Shown: positions 6,161 through 13,612 of the stretch, one piece after another | How positions within the stretch are numbered: the first letter of the stretch is position 1 | Layout of the letters: the number at the start of each line of letters is the position of its first letter | Assembly: GCA_023430565.1 (NCBI GenBank) | Contig: JAEZAD010000355.1 | Location: 1-17,224 of the forward strand | DNA: 17,224 bases | From: Verrucomicrobiota bacterium | GTDB lineage: Bacteria > Verrucomicrobiota > Verrucomicrobiia > Opitutales > Opitutaceae | Reading direction: 5' to 3' | Notes under the pieces: generated by a model | The model's input: the letters and a program-made list of their open reading frames with translations, nothing else | What the model was told of the DNA's origin: nothing | The model's database searches: none | Made by a program: the position numbers and the translations under genes

Positions 6161-8077
6161 ATGCTGCCCCGCCTCCGCCCCTTCCTCGTCGCGATCTTCG
6201 TTCTCGCCACGGCGCTTTTCTCCGCCGCCCCCGCCCACGCCCGCCTGAACTTCGGCGACACCCATGTCTGGCAACTCCAGGAAATCATCTTCGAAGCCTC
6301 CCGCGATTACCCCAACCCCTACGCCGACGTCGACCTCTGGATCGAACTCGAAGGCCCCAACTTCAAGAAACGCGTCTACGGCTTCTGGGACGGCGGCCGC
6401 ACCTGGCGCGTCCGCTTCGTCGCCATCGCCCCCGGCGAATGGCAATGGCGCTCCGCCTCCAACCAGCCCGACGACACCGGCCTCAACAACGGCGGCGGCA
6501 AATTCAACGCGTTCCCCTGGTCCGAATCCGACATCGCCGAAAACCCAAACCGCCGCGGCTTCGTCCGCGTCTCCGAAAACGGCCGCGGCCTCCGCTACGC
6601 CGACGGCACCCCGTTCTTCCTCGTCGGCGACACCTGGCTCGCCGGCGCCACCTGGCGCCTCCCGTTCCGCGGCACCGCCTCCGCCGCCGATTACGTTCCC
6701 GCCTCCGGCATCTCCTGGGAAGACGCCGTCGCCTGGCGCAAACGCCAGGGCTTCAACTCCGTCTCCTTCATCTCCGCCTTCCCCAACTGGGCCGCCGATC
6801 ACCGCGGCGCCACCTTCGCCAACAAGGACGGCATCTTCCTCCGCAACGCCTGGGAAAAATTCGGCCACTGGGCCCCCAACGCCAAAGTCTCCACCGCCGA
6901 CGGCGCCACCACCACCGCGAAGGACATGCACGACGAACACGGCAACCGCCCCTTCGAAGTCTTCCATGACCGCGAAGGTCTCGCGAACTTCGACCGCATC
7001 GTCCCCGCCTACTTCCAGTCGCTCGATCGCAAGATGAAGCACCTCTCCGCCGAAGGCTTCGTCCCCTTCTTCGAGACCATCCGCCGAGACAACGCCCCGT
7101 CCTGGAAGGCTTACTTCGACTTCAACACGTCCTACGCGCGTTTCGTCCAGTATCTGATCGCCCGATACGGCGCCTTCAACCTCGTCTTCAGCGGCATCCA
7201 CCTCGACTGGATCCCGAAGGACTACTCCCTCACCGCCGACGAGTTCAACGCCGCCCTCACGTATCATTTGGAAAAATACGGCCCGCTCCCCTTCGGCCAG
7301 CCCTACACCGCCCTCATCGACAGCTCCACGCTCAAGGCCTTCGGCCACGCCGACCATGCTCCATGGATCAACATGCACACCGTCGGTAACAAGCCCCGCA
7401 ACCACGCCATCTACGCCTCCCTCGAAGACATCTTCCGCCTCACGCCCGCCTACCCCGCCGCCAACCTCGAGCCCTACTACACCGGCTGGAATCACATGAT
7501 GAATCGCCCGGGCGGCGAAACCCCCGGGGAAAACTCCGACCGCGACAACTATTTCGCCCGCGCCATGATGTATGGCTCCGTCCTCTCCGGCGGCCTCGCC
7601 GGCCACGTCCACGGCACCGCCGCCTACGATATCACGACCACCGGCGAGCCCGCCGGCTGGCGCCCGCACATCTGGACCGCACTCCGCTACGAATCCGGCG
7701 CGCAGATGCAGCACCTCAAAACCTTCGTCCTCTCCGAAGGCGACCGCTACCAACAACTCGAGCTCGCCTCGCAAGACGTCTCGACGCGCCGCCACACCAA
7801 CCCGCTCGACGAAGGCCTCGACGGCTGGTCCTTCCTCATGCGCACCGCCGCGCGCGACTTCGCCCTCGCCTATTTCGAAAACAAAGCCGAGCCCCCGCAG
7901 CTCCTCGGCTTCACGCCCAACGCCTCCTATACGTGGACGTGGTTTAATCCCCGCACCGGCGCCTGGCTCCCCGCGCAAAAGATCACCGCCGACGCCCAAG
8001 GCACCCTCGCCACCCCCTCCTTCCCCCGCGATCCTTCCACCACCCTTACCGACTGGTCCGCCAAAATCAAAAGATAG
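6161..8077 (+). CDS. Secreted DUF5060/DUF4038 apiosidase-like (GH140-related) protein
   Basis: A 638-aa exported protein. The ATG at 6161 opens a signal peptide (hydrophobic 8-22, cleavage AHA-RL at 27-28); the frame is open upstream but overlaps the divergent lactamase gene. Domains: 33-125 is a DUF5060-type beta sandwich (THVWQLQEIIFEA, then GFWDGGRTWRVRFVAIAPGEW); about 133-500 is a DUF4038-type (beta/alpha)8 barrel (RGFVRVSENGRGLRYADGTP, then FFLVGDTWLAG); about 550-638 is a C-terminal beta domain like PF12904 (DFALAYFE, then YTWTWFNPRTGAW). GH140 apiosidases that act on rhamnogalacturonan II side chains share this barrel. Possible acid residues are D349 in SGIHLDW and E437 in ANLEPYY. 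The SGIHLDW stretch differs from the GGD-type motif I expect in this position, so substrate may differ. TAG is followed at once by a hairpin. No Shine-Dalgarno sequence is visible. Confidence 0.8.
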   Translation: MLPRLRPFLVAIFVLATALFSAAPAHARLNFGDTHVWQLQEIIFEASRDYPNPYADVDLWIELEGPNFKKRVYGFWDGGRTWRVRFVAIAPGEWQWRSASNQPDDTGLNNGGGKFNAFPWSESDIAENPNRRGFVRVSENGRGLRYADGTPFFLVGDTWLAGATWRLPFRGTASAADYVPASGISWEDAVAWRKRQGFNSVSFISAFPNWAADHRGATFANKDGIFLRNAWEKFGHWAPNAKVSTADGATTTAKDMHDEHGNRPFEVFHDREGLANFDRIVPAYFQSLDRKMKHLSAEGFVPFFETIRRDNAPSWKAYFDFNTSYARFVQYLIARYGAFNLVFSGIHLDWIPKDYSLTADEFNAALTYHLEKYGPLPFGQPYTALIDSSTLKAFGHADHAPWINMHTVGNKPRNHAIYASLEDIFRLTPAYPAANLEPYYTGWNHMMNRPGGETPGENSDRDNYFARAMMYGSVLSGGLAGHVHGTAAYDITTTGEPAGWRPHIWTALRYESGAQMQHLKTFVLSEGDRYQQLELASQDVSTRRHTNPLDEGLDGWSFLMRTAARDFALAYFENKAEPPQLLGFTPNASYTWTWFNPRTGAWLPAQKITADAQGTLATPSFPRDPSTTLTDWSAKIKR

Positions 8078-8098
8078 GGCGAGGCCTCCGGCCGAGCC
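8078..8098 (+). terminator. Post-stop imperfect GC hairpin
   Basis: GGCGAGGCC and GGCCGAGCC, separated by TCC, start at the base after the TAG of the apiosidase-like gene. Seven of nine arm positions pair, with a two-base internal mismatch. Without a T-tract its terminator role is uncertain; its position matches the hairpins after the VOC and transporter genes. Confidence 0.4.
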
Positions 8099-8116
8099 GT
8101 TGCAGGTCCCAATCTC

Positions 8117-8153
8117 CGCTTTGCGCTTCTTCGCGTTCCGTCGCGTCTTCGCG
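8117..8153 (+). repeat. 10-bp-periodic GCG-ending array
   Basis: Successive units ending in GCG finish at 8125, 8135, 8145 and 8153 (CGCTTTGCG, CTTCTTCGCG, TTCCGTCGCG, TCTTCGCG). The array abuts the kinase stop codon at 8155-8157 and fills the convergent gap between the apiosidase-like and kinase genes. Confidence 0.5.
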
Positions 8154-8154
8154 C

Positions 8155-10959
8155 TTAATCCCGCCCCCGCCCGCCCACCCTCACCCGCCGCAACGCCTTC
8201 TCCAGCTCCGCCGCCCGGATCGGCTTCGGCAGGTAATCGTCCATCCCCTCGCCCAGGCAGCTCTCGCGATCGCCTTCCAGCGCGTTCGCCGTCAACGCCA
8301 CGATCCACGGCTGCCGGTCCAGTTGCACCGTGCCGCGAATCCGCTGCGTCGCCTCGAAGCCGTTCATCACCGGCATCTGCACGTCCATGAACACCACATC
8401 GTAGTCCTTCCGCCGCACCGCCTCCACCGCCTCCTCGCCGTTCGCCGCCAGCTCGGGCTCGTATCCAAAATGCTCCAACATCCGCCGCGCCACCATCTGG
8501 TTCACCTTGTTGTCATCCACCACCAGCACGCGCAGTGGCAATCCCTCCCCTAGCTTCGCCGCCCCTTCGCCACTTCGATCCGCATCCCCCGCCGGCGCCA
8601 CCGCCGTCCCCGCCACGCTCCCGCCCGCCGTCACTTCCTCGATCGCCTGCAACAGCGTCGCCGGTCGCACCGGCTTCTGCAGCACCACCGCCACCCCCTG
8701 CGCCAGCGCCACCGCCCGGATGTCCGCCCGCGTGATCGACGAAACCATGATGATCCGCGGCGCCACCATCGCCGACTCGCGGATCCGCCGGCACAGCTCC
8801 AGCCCGTCCATCCCCGGCATCTGCATATCCGTAATGAGAAGCTGATACGCCGGACTCTCGCGCAACAACCGCAGCGCCTGCACCGCCTCGTTCACGCCGA
8901 AACACGCGATCCCCCACTGCCGCAGATAACCCTGCCACACCGCCAGCGACGTCCCGCTCTCGCTCACCACCAGCGCGCGCAGATGCTGCAGCGACACCTT
9001 CGCCGCCGGCGTGCCCGCCCCCGCGCGCGGCGGCTCCGCCCGCGTCCGCACCGTGAAGCGAAAGGTCGACCCGGCCCCCGGCGCGCTCGTCACGCCCATC
9101 GTCCCGCCCATCAATTCCGTCAGCCGCTTCGCGATCGCGAGCCCCAGTCCCGTCCCGCCATACTTCCGCGCCGTCGACGAATCCACCTGGCTGAAACTCC
9201 TGAACAACCGGTCCTGCCGGTCCGCCGGAATTCCGATGCCCGTGTCGCGCACGCTCACCTCCAGCATGAACGTCTCCCCCACCGCCGGCCGCGCGCGTCC
9301 TTCGACATCGACCCGCACCTCCACCTCGCCCGCCGCCGTGAACTTCACCGCGTTGCCGATCAGGTTGCACAACACCTGCTTCAACCGCGTCACATCCCCG
9401 CGAATCGTCTCCGGACACTCCTCCGCCATCGAATAGACGAGGTTCAGCCCTTTCTCGCCCGCCCGCGCCGCAAACAGATCCAGGCAATCCTCCACGCACG
9501 CCCGCGGCTCGAACGGCTCGTTCTCCAGCTCCATCCCGCCCGACTCGATCTTCGAGAAATCCAGGATGTCGTTGATCACCACGATCAACATCTCGCCGCA
9601 ATTGCGCACCGTCTCGACCATCTCGCGCGCCCGCGGCTCGAGCGGCGACTCGAGCAACAGATTCGTCATCCCGATCACCCCGTTCATCGGCGTCCGGATC
9701 TCATGGCTCACCGTCGCGAGAAACGCGCTCTTCGCCTTCGCCGCCGCCTCCGCCTGCTCCCGCGCCGCGATGATGCCCGCTTCGTATTCCCGCCGCTCCG
9801 TGATGTCGTTCGCCATCCATACCTCGCCCGGTCCATACCGGTGCGCCGTAAACTCGAGCCATCGCTCCGCGCCATCCTTCCGCCGCACATGCGTTTCGCG
9901 CGTCCGGTTGAATCCCGCCGTCCGCTCCTCCTCGTAGCCCGCCCGCGCCTCGGCCGCCCGCGCGCCAAACAGTTTTTCGAACCAAGCGTCCAGCGTCGCG
10001 ATCTCCTCGCGCGTGTAACCCAGCACCTCCTGCAACGGCCCGTTCATCCACACCTCGCCGTCCTGCACGTGCGCCGCCGGCTTCGGCAGCGTCTCCACCA
10101 TGATCCGCCATCGCTCGCGATTCCTCCGCGCCTCCTCGATCGCATGCCGCCGCGCGGCCTCCACCCGCTCCCGCCGCACCAGCGCGATGCCCGTCCCGAT
10201 TCCCGACAAAAACCCGCTCGCGAGACACAGCACGATCTGCAGATACCACGCCCGCTGAATCCCCGCCAAACGCTTCGCATATGTCTCCGCCCGCCAGTCC
10301 ACGCCCACCGCCCCCACCATCCTCCGCGCCGAATCGTAGAAGGGCGCATACCCGCTCACGAACACGCCCCACTCGTCCTCATACGGCTCCGGGTCCGCCG
10401 CCGCCACGCCCGTCCGCAGCACTTCGCGCAACGTGTCACTGGCATCCGGATACGGCTGCATCACGTGCGACTTCTGCTCCACCCCGTTCGACAGCAGCAG
10501 CCCCGGCGGCGTCGGATCCAGCACGAAGAACACCTCCTCGCCGCGCCGGATGCAGGTGTAGATGAACCCGTAATCGTTCCGCACGTCCTCTCCGTTCTTC
10601 CGCCAATACAACGCCCGCCGCAGCGGCTCCACCGCCCGCTCATACTCCGCCGTCTCCTCCTGCGCCGGATCGACCAGCGTCTGGTGCAGGTCCCCGTCGA
10701 CCTCGATCGCCACCGCCATCGCCGCCCGCATCAACTTGTCCTGCACCTCCGCCTTCAACGCCGTCATCGCGCGGTGATGCAGCACCGCCGAACACACGAT
10801 CGTCGCCACCAGCACGATGATCCCCACCACCATCCCCTTGAACCCCGCCGCCGCCGCACCCGCTTGCGTCGGCGCCGCCGTCGGTTCGCGGCCGCGCGCC
10901 GGCGGCTCCAAAACATCGCTCGTGGGAAGCTGGGACACTTCACCCGGGTTAAACGACAA
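8155..10959 (-). CDS. Membrane hybrid sensor histidine kinase with PAS and two receiver domains
   Basis: A 934-aa inner-membrane hybrid kinase. Segments: TM1 about 43-63; extracytoplasmic sensor 64-237 with a Cache-like end (EDEWGVFVSGYAPFYD, then GAVGVDW); TM2 about 238-260; PAS about 282-390 ending in NDITERREYE; coiled linker 391-411; HisKA with FLATVSHEIRTPMNGV (phospho-acceptor H419); HATPase with N box NLIGNAVKF (532-540), DTGIGIP (572-578) and GGTGLGLAI (601-609); REC1 about 659-776 with D711 and K762; REC2 about 810-925 with D815/D816, D859, T890 and K912. REC1 has S666-E667 where REC domains usually carry two acidic residues, so it may be weakly active. The start is a TTG at 10959 preceded by a purine run GGGGGGAAAG at good distance; the first ATG is at residue 43, right at TM1, with an AAGGGG directly before it. 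No partner regulator lies nearby. Ligand unknown. Confidence 0.93.
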   Translation of the reverse strand: MSFNPGEVSQLPTSDVLEPPARGREPTAAPTQAGAAAAGFKGMVVGIIVLVATIVCSAVLHHRAMTALKAEVQDKLMRAAMAVAIEVDGDLHQTLVDPAQEETAEYERAVEPLRRALYWRKNGEDVRNDYGFIYTCIRRGEEVFFVLDPTPPGLLLSNGVEQKSHVMQPYPDASDTLREVLRTGVAAADPEPYEDEWGVFVSGYAPFYDSARRMVGAVGVDWRAETYAKRLAGIQRAWYLQIVLCLASGFLSGIGTGIALVRRERVEAARRHAIEEARRNRERWRIMVETLPKPAAHVQDGEVWMNGPLQEVLGYTREEIATLDAWFEKLFGARAAEARAGYEEERTAGFNRTRETHVRRKDGAERWLEFTAHRYGPGEVWMANDITERREYEAGIIAAREQAEAAAKAKSAFLATVSHEIRTPMNGVIGMTNLLLESPLEPRAREMVETVRNCGEMLIVVINDILDFSKIESGGMELENEPFEPRACVEDCLDLFAARAGEKGLNLVYSMAEECPETIRGDVTRLKQVLCNLIGNAVKFTAAGEVEVRVDVEGRARPAVGETFMLEVSVRDTGIGIPADRQDRLFRSFSQVDSSTARKYGGTGLGLAIAKRLTELMGGTMGVTSAPGAGSTFRFTVRTRAEPPRAGAGTPAAKVSLQHLRALVVSESGTSLAVWQGYLRQWGIACFGVNEAVQALRLLRESPAYQLLITDMQMPGMDGLELCRRIRESAMVAPRIIMVSSITRADIRAVALAQGVAVVLQKPVRPATLLQAIEEVTAGGSVAGTAVAPAGDADRSGEGAAKLGEGLPLRVLVVDDNKVNQMVARRMLEHFGYEPELAANGEEAVEAVRRKDYDVVFMDVQMPVMNGFEATQRIRGTVQLDRQPWIVALTANALEGDRESCLGEGMDDYLPKPIRAAELEKALRRVRVGGRGRD

Positions 10960-11007
10960 CCGCTTTCCCCCCGCAAGCGCAGACCTTCCGCGCCTCGTAG
11001 CCGCCTG

Positions 11008-11032
11008 ATCGCCGGCGAATTCACCCGGCGAT
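11008..11032. other. 8-bp inverted repeat upstream of the kinase gene
   Basis: ATCGCCGG at 11008-11015 and CCGGCGAT at 11025-11032 are exact reverse complements around a 9-bp loop, followed on the + strand by TTT. It lies about 50-75 bp before the TTG start of the kinase, so on the minus strand it would be in the leader or promoter. In the + direction it resembles a short terminator, but no + gene precedes it. Confidence 0.35.
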
Positions 11033-11089
11033 TTTCAGCTCCCTCCCCCGCTCCCCCCGTGCCCCTGCACCTACGCCAGTGTAAAAATA

Positions 11090-11210
11090 TTACCCCGCCC
11101 CCTCGCCCGGCGCCGCCTCCACGCGAATTCGCCCGCCGTCCCTCTCCACGATCCGCTGCACCGGCGCGCAGATCGTGCCACACCGCCGACGAAAATGCCT
11201 CCTGCTCCGT
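11090..11210 (-). pseudogene. Histidine kinase remnant: HisKA start joined to HATPase end
   Basis: On the minus strand, 11210-11163 encodes TEQEAFSSAVWHDLRA, matching the dimerisation/H-box start of phytochrome-type kinases (consensus like ELEAFSYSVSHDLRAPL, recalled from the family). One base out of frame, from 11167 onward, the sequence reads APVQRIVERDGGRIRVEAAP and then a TAA at 11090-11092 followed by YFYT. That matches the end of a kinase HATPase domain (QRIVERHGGRIWVES, then a G-rich turn and FxFTL). The roughly 190 residues between H box and end are missing, so an internal deletion plus frame change and a stop have inactivated it. A TAG lies directly upstream in the first frame. It is not a copy of the neighbouring kinase, whose corresponding motifs differ (VSHEIRTP, KRLTELMGGTM). 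Confidence 0.75.
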
Positions 11211-11308
11211 CTAAACCTGCTTTCTCCGGTCATGAGCCGAAACGCTGCTCGTTTTCTAGCACGGTTTTCTCCCTCGATCCCGCGCCGCTGCTCAACGACC
11301 CCGCTCGC

Positions 11309-12046
11309 TCAAGCGCCGACACCCTCGTCCACCTCCCCCACCGCAAACACCACCCCGCCGCCCTCCACGCTAAACCGCCGCCGCCCCGCCGCCACCTTCA
11401 CCTCCACCGCCGCGCACTCCGCCGGAATCGCCTTCGCGAACTTCACCCGCACCTTCGCCGGCCGCGCCTCCCCGCCGCCCGCAGCCAGCGCCGTCTGCAC
11501 CAGATCGAGATAAGCCGCATTGTTCACGTGCCGGTTCACGTCGAAATCCGAATACCGCAGCGTCACGGGCACCACCCGCGCGCCTTCCACCGTCGGCGGC
11601 TCCACCTCCCAACGTTCCAACTCCGGACAAAACACGCCGTCGCTCCACACCGGAAATCCCTCCGCCACGTCCCGCGGCACCCGCACGATCCCTTTCGTCC
11701 TCACGCTCACATACACCCACAACGACGACCCTTCCACCACCGTCTCCCCCGCCGCATCGAACACCCGAAACTCGCGATAACCCTTGAACCCGCGAATCCC
11801 GCTCGACCACGTCTCCACCCGCAGCACGTCCTCGAAACGCGGATACCGCCTCACCCCCACCGCAATCCGGTTGAGCACCCACGTTTCCCCGCGCGTCGCC
11901 ATCGCCCGCGTCCCCGTTTCGAACTGGTTCGCATGCCGGATCGCCGCCTCCTGCAGCAGCTTGAAAATCCGCGGCAGCAGCATCGCCTCGTCGCGATCCA
12001 CATCCGCATACGTCACCGCCGTCTCGATCGTCAGTTTGTCCGTCAT
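11309..12046 (-). CDS. Acyl-ACP thioesterase (double hot-dog, PF01643-like)
   Basis: A 245-aa cytoplasmic enzyme that releases free fatty acids from acyl carrier protein. It has two hot-dog repeats. The first begins VTYADVDRDEAMLLPRIFKL (11-30) with LQEAAIRHAN, and continues with ETWVLNRIAVGVRRYPRFED (54-73). The second begins VTLRYSDFDVNRHVNNAAYL (161-180), which holds the catalytic-type D-x-N-x-H pattern (D169, N171, H173). Length fits bacterial FatA/FatB-like thioesterases. The ATG at 12046 is preferred over the in-frame GTG at 12064 because it has GGTGGA upstream at suitable spacing and matches the family start. It is divergent from the epimerase gene across a 324-bp gap containing palindrome pair 2. 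Chain-length preference cannot be read from the sequence. Confidence 0.9.
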   Translation of the reverse strand: MTDKLTIETAVTYADVDRDEAMLLPRIFKLLQEAAIRHANQFETGTRAMATRGETWVLNRIAVGVRRYPRFEDVLRVETWSSGIRGFKGYREFRVFDAAGETVVEGSSLWVYVSVRTKGIVRVPRDVAEGFPVWSDGVFCPELERWEVEPPTVEGARVVPVTLRYSDFDVNRHVNNAAYLDLVQTALAAGGGEARPAKVRVKFAKAIPAECAAVEVKVAAGRRRFSVEGGGVVFAVGEVDEGVGA

Positions 12047-12177
12047 CGTATCCACCGCTCGCACACCCCCTTCTCATATCCATCCTGCTCCCACCCCCAA
12101 CCGAATTCTCCCCGCCCCCAAATTTAATCCCCCCGCTTCCCTTCCTCCTAAATCCCGCGCGCTCCCCCCCAGCACAT

Positions 12178-12249
12178 TGTCACTTAATAAGTGACATTGT
12201 CCTCTCTTCCCCTACGACCGCGGCCTCTATTGTCACTTAATAGGTGACA
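12178..12249. repeat. Paired 19-bp palindromes, pair 2 (53-bp spacing)
   Basis: Copy a at 12178-12196, TGTCACTTAATAAGTGACA, is a perfect palindrome about a central A. Copy b at 12231-12249, TGTCACTTAATAGGTGACA, is identical to copy 3850-3868 of pair 1. The 34-bp spacer and 53-bp start-to-start distance equal those of pair 1 exactly, although the spacer sequences are unrelated. Both copies are again preceded by AT. The pair lies 121 bp before the epimerase ATG and 131 bp before the thioesterase ATG. Confidence 0.85.
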
Positions 12250-12294
12250 CCTTCCCGCTCGCCCCGAGCCTGCCGTCCGACGGCTCTTCCTCCA

Positions 12295-12320
12295 CTCGGC
12301 GCCTCTTGCGCCTTCTCGCG
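12295..12320 (+). repeat. GCG-ending periodic motif upstream of the epimerase gene
   Basis: CTCGGCG, CCTCTTGCG and CCTTCTCGCG follow one another, ending at 12301, 12310 and 12320. Composition and period match the arrays at 661-687 and 8117-8153. Confidence 0.4.
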
Positions 12321-12370
12321 CCCGCCCCATAACAGCGCTCGCGCAACTCCCCCCACGACCCACCGCTCCC

Positions 12371-13387
12371 ATGAAAATCCTCTTCCTCGGCGGCACCGGC
12401 ATCATCTCCACCGCCTGCACCCAGCTCGCCCTCGCCCGCGGCCACGATGTCACTCTCCTCAACCGCTCCAACCGCGACTCCATCCCCGGCGCGCGCCCGC
12501 TGATCTCCGACATCAACGATCCCGCCCTCCCCGCCAAACTCGCCCGCGAACACTTCGACGCCGTCGTCGACTTCATCGCCTTCGATCCCGCCGCCATCGA
12601 GCAGCGCCTCGCCCTCTTCCGCGGCCGCACCGCCCAATACGTTTTCATCTCGTCCGCCAGCGCCTACCAGAAACCCCTCACGCACCCGTTCATCACCGAG
12701 TCCACCCCGCTCGCCAATCCGCTCTGGGACTACTCCCGCGACAAAATCGCCTGCGAAGACCGCCTCAACCGCGCCTACCGCGACGACGCCTTCCCCATCA
12801 CCATCATCCGCCCCTCGCTCACCTACGGCGACCTCGTCATCCCGCTCGCCGTCAACTCGTGGCAGCAAAGCTACACCGCCATCGCCCGCCTCCGCGCCGG
12901 CAAACCACTCATCGTCCCCGGCGACGGCCTCACGCTCTGGACCATCACGCACAACACCGACTTCGCCAAAGGCCTCGTCGGCCTCCTCGGCCACGCCGGC
13001 GCCATCGGCCACACCTTTCACATCACCTCCGACGAAGCCCTCACCTGGAACCAGATCTATCAGCAAACCGCCGAAGCCGCCGGCATCCCGAATCCCCAAC
13101 TCGTCCACATCGCCTCCGACTTCCTGACCACCTGCCTCCCCGACACCCTCGGCTCCCTCCTCGGCGACAAATCCCACTGCGCCCTCTTCGACAACACCAA
13201 GATCAAACGCTTCGTCCCCGACTTCGTCGCCACCACGCTCTACCGCGACGGCATCGCTCAAACCATCCGCGCCTTCGACGCCGACCCCCGTCGCCAAACC
13301 GTGGATACCGCCCTTGACGAAAAATGGGACCGCCTCCTCGCCGCTTACGACCGCGCCCTCGCCGCCGCCAAAGCATCCGTTGGGTAG
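12371..13387 (+). CDS. NAD(P)-dependent epimerase/dehydratase (extended SDR)
   Basis: A 338-aa cytoplasmic extended short-chain dehydrogenase/reductase. The Rossmann start is MKILFLGGTGIIS (1-13), with a Ser in place of the last Gly of GxxGxxG. LLNRSNR (29-35) follows strand 2, and R32 suggests NADP(H). VDFIAFD (66-72), VFISSASAY (91-99) and the catalytic YSRDK (121-125, Y121 and K125) are present, followed by RPSLTYGD (147-154). This pattern resembles the sugar-nucleotide-epimerase-like group that includes plastid CSP41 proteins, so true epimerase activity is not assured. The ATG at 12371 directly starts the beta strand, leaving little doubt about the start, although no Shine-Dalgarno sequence is visible. 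Palindrome pair 2 lies 121 bp upstream. The substrate is unknown, and the divergent thioesterase gives no clear pathway hint. Confidence 0.88.
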   Translation: MKILFLGGTGIISTACTQLALARGHDVTLLNRSNRDSIPGARPLISDINDPALPAKLAREHFDAVVDFIAFDPAAIEQRLALFRGRTAQYVFISSASAYQKPLTHPFITESTPLANPLWDYSRDKIACEDRLNRAYRDDAFPITIIRPSLTYGDLVIPLAVNSWQQSYTAIARLRAGKPLIVPGDGLTLWTITHNTDFAKGLVGLLGHAGAIGHTFHITSDEALTWNQIYQQTAEAAGIPNPQLVHIASDFLTTCLPDTLGSLLGDKSHCALFDNTKIKRFVPDFVATTLYRDGIAQTIRAFDADPRRQTVDTALDEKWDRLLAAYDRALAAAKASVG

Positions 13388-13549
13388 CTCCCCATCAATT
13401 CGCGGCGCCCCCCACCCCACATTCGAATCCTTGGACCGCAACAGTCGCCCCCGACGCTGACACTCCCGATGCGCCGGCAACCACGATCGCCGCAAGCCCC
13501 CACACACCGTCCATGCCCCCCGCCCTTCCTCCACAACCTCCAACCCTTT

Positions 13550-13612
13550 TGTAACGTATTATATTACAAACTCACGTCCCACCCAGACCGGTTTGTAATA
13601 CATTACGTTACA
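13550..13612. repeat. Paired 19-bp palindromes, pair 3 (divergent sequence, 44-bp spacing)
   Basis: Copy a at 13550-13568, TGTAACGTATTATATTACA, and copy b at 13594-13612, TGTAATACATTACGTTACA, are in inverted orientation; the reverse complement of b differs from a at two positions. They share with pairs 1 and 2 the plan TGTnAC/TGTnAT, 19 bp with a single centre, ending GTnACA or TTACA, but are AT-richer. The spacer is 25 bp, giving 44-bp start-to-start. Copy b contains the TAA stop (13608-13610) of the minus-strand rhomboid gene. The pair lies between two convergent gene ends. Confidence 0.75.

Larger units (their letters stand above)
10960..11308. other. 349-bp gap between kinase and thioesterase genes
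   Basis: The gap holds a hairpin at 11008-11032, an AT-rich patch (about 11081-11091) unusual for this DNA, and the decayed kinase remnant at 11090-11210. From 11211 to the thioesterase stop I see nothing recognisable. The AT-rich patch reads TAATAT on the minus strand and could be a -10 box for the kinase gene 130 bp downstream, but no matching -35 box is clear. Confidence 0.5.
12047..12370. other. 324-bp divergent promoter region between thioesterase and epimerase
   Basis: After the thioesterase start there is about 130 bp of very pyrimidine-rich + strand, then palindrome pair 2 (12178-12249), then a GCG-ending periodic motif (12295-12320) and the epimerase start. Promoters for both genes must lie here, but I cannot place boxes with confidence. 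No small gene is evident. Confidence 0.55.

Noticed and set aside
11081..11093. GTAAAAATATTAC as a further palindrome of the paired family.
   Set aside because: It is shorter, lacks the TGT/ACA ends in the right register and has no partner at 44 or 53 bp; it coincides with the end of the kinase relic.
8983..11214. A 743-codon + frame opposite the hybrid kinase.
   Set aside because: The product is Arg/Pro/His-rich without domains, whereas the minus strand has every kinase motif in order.
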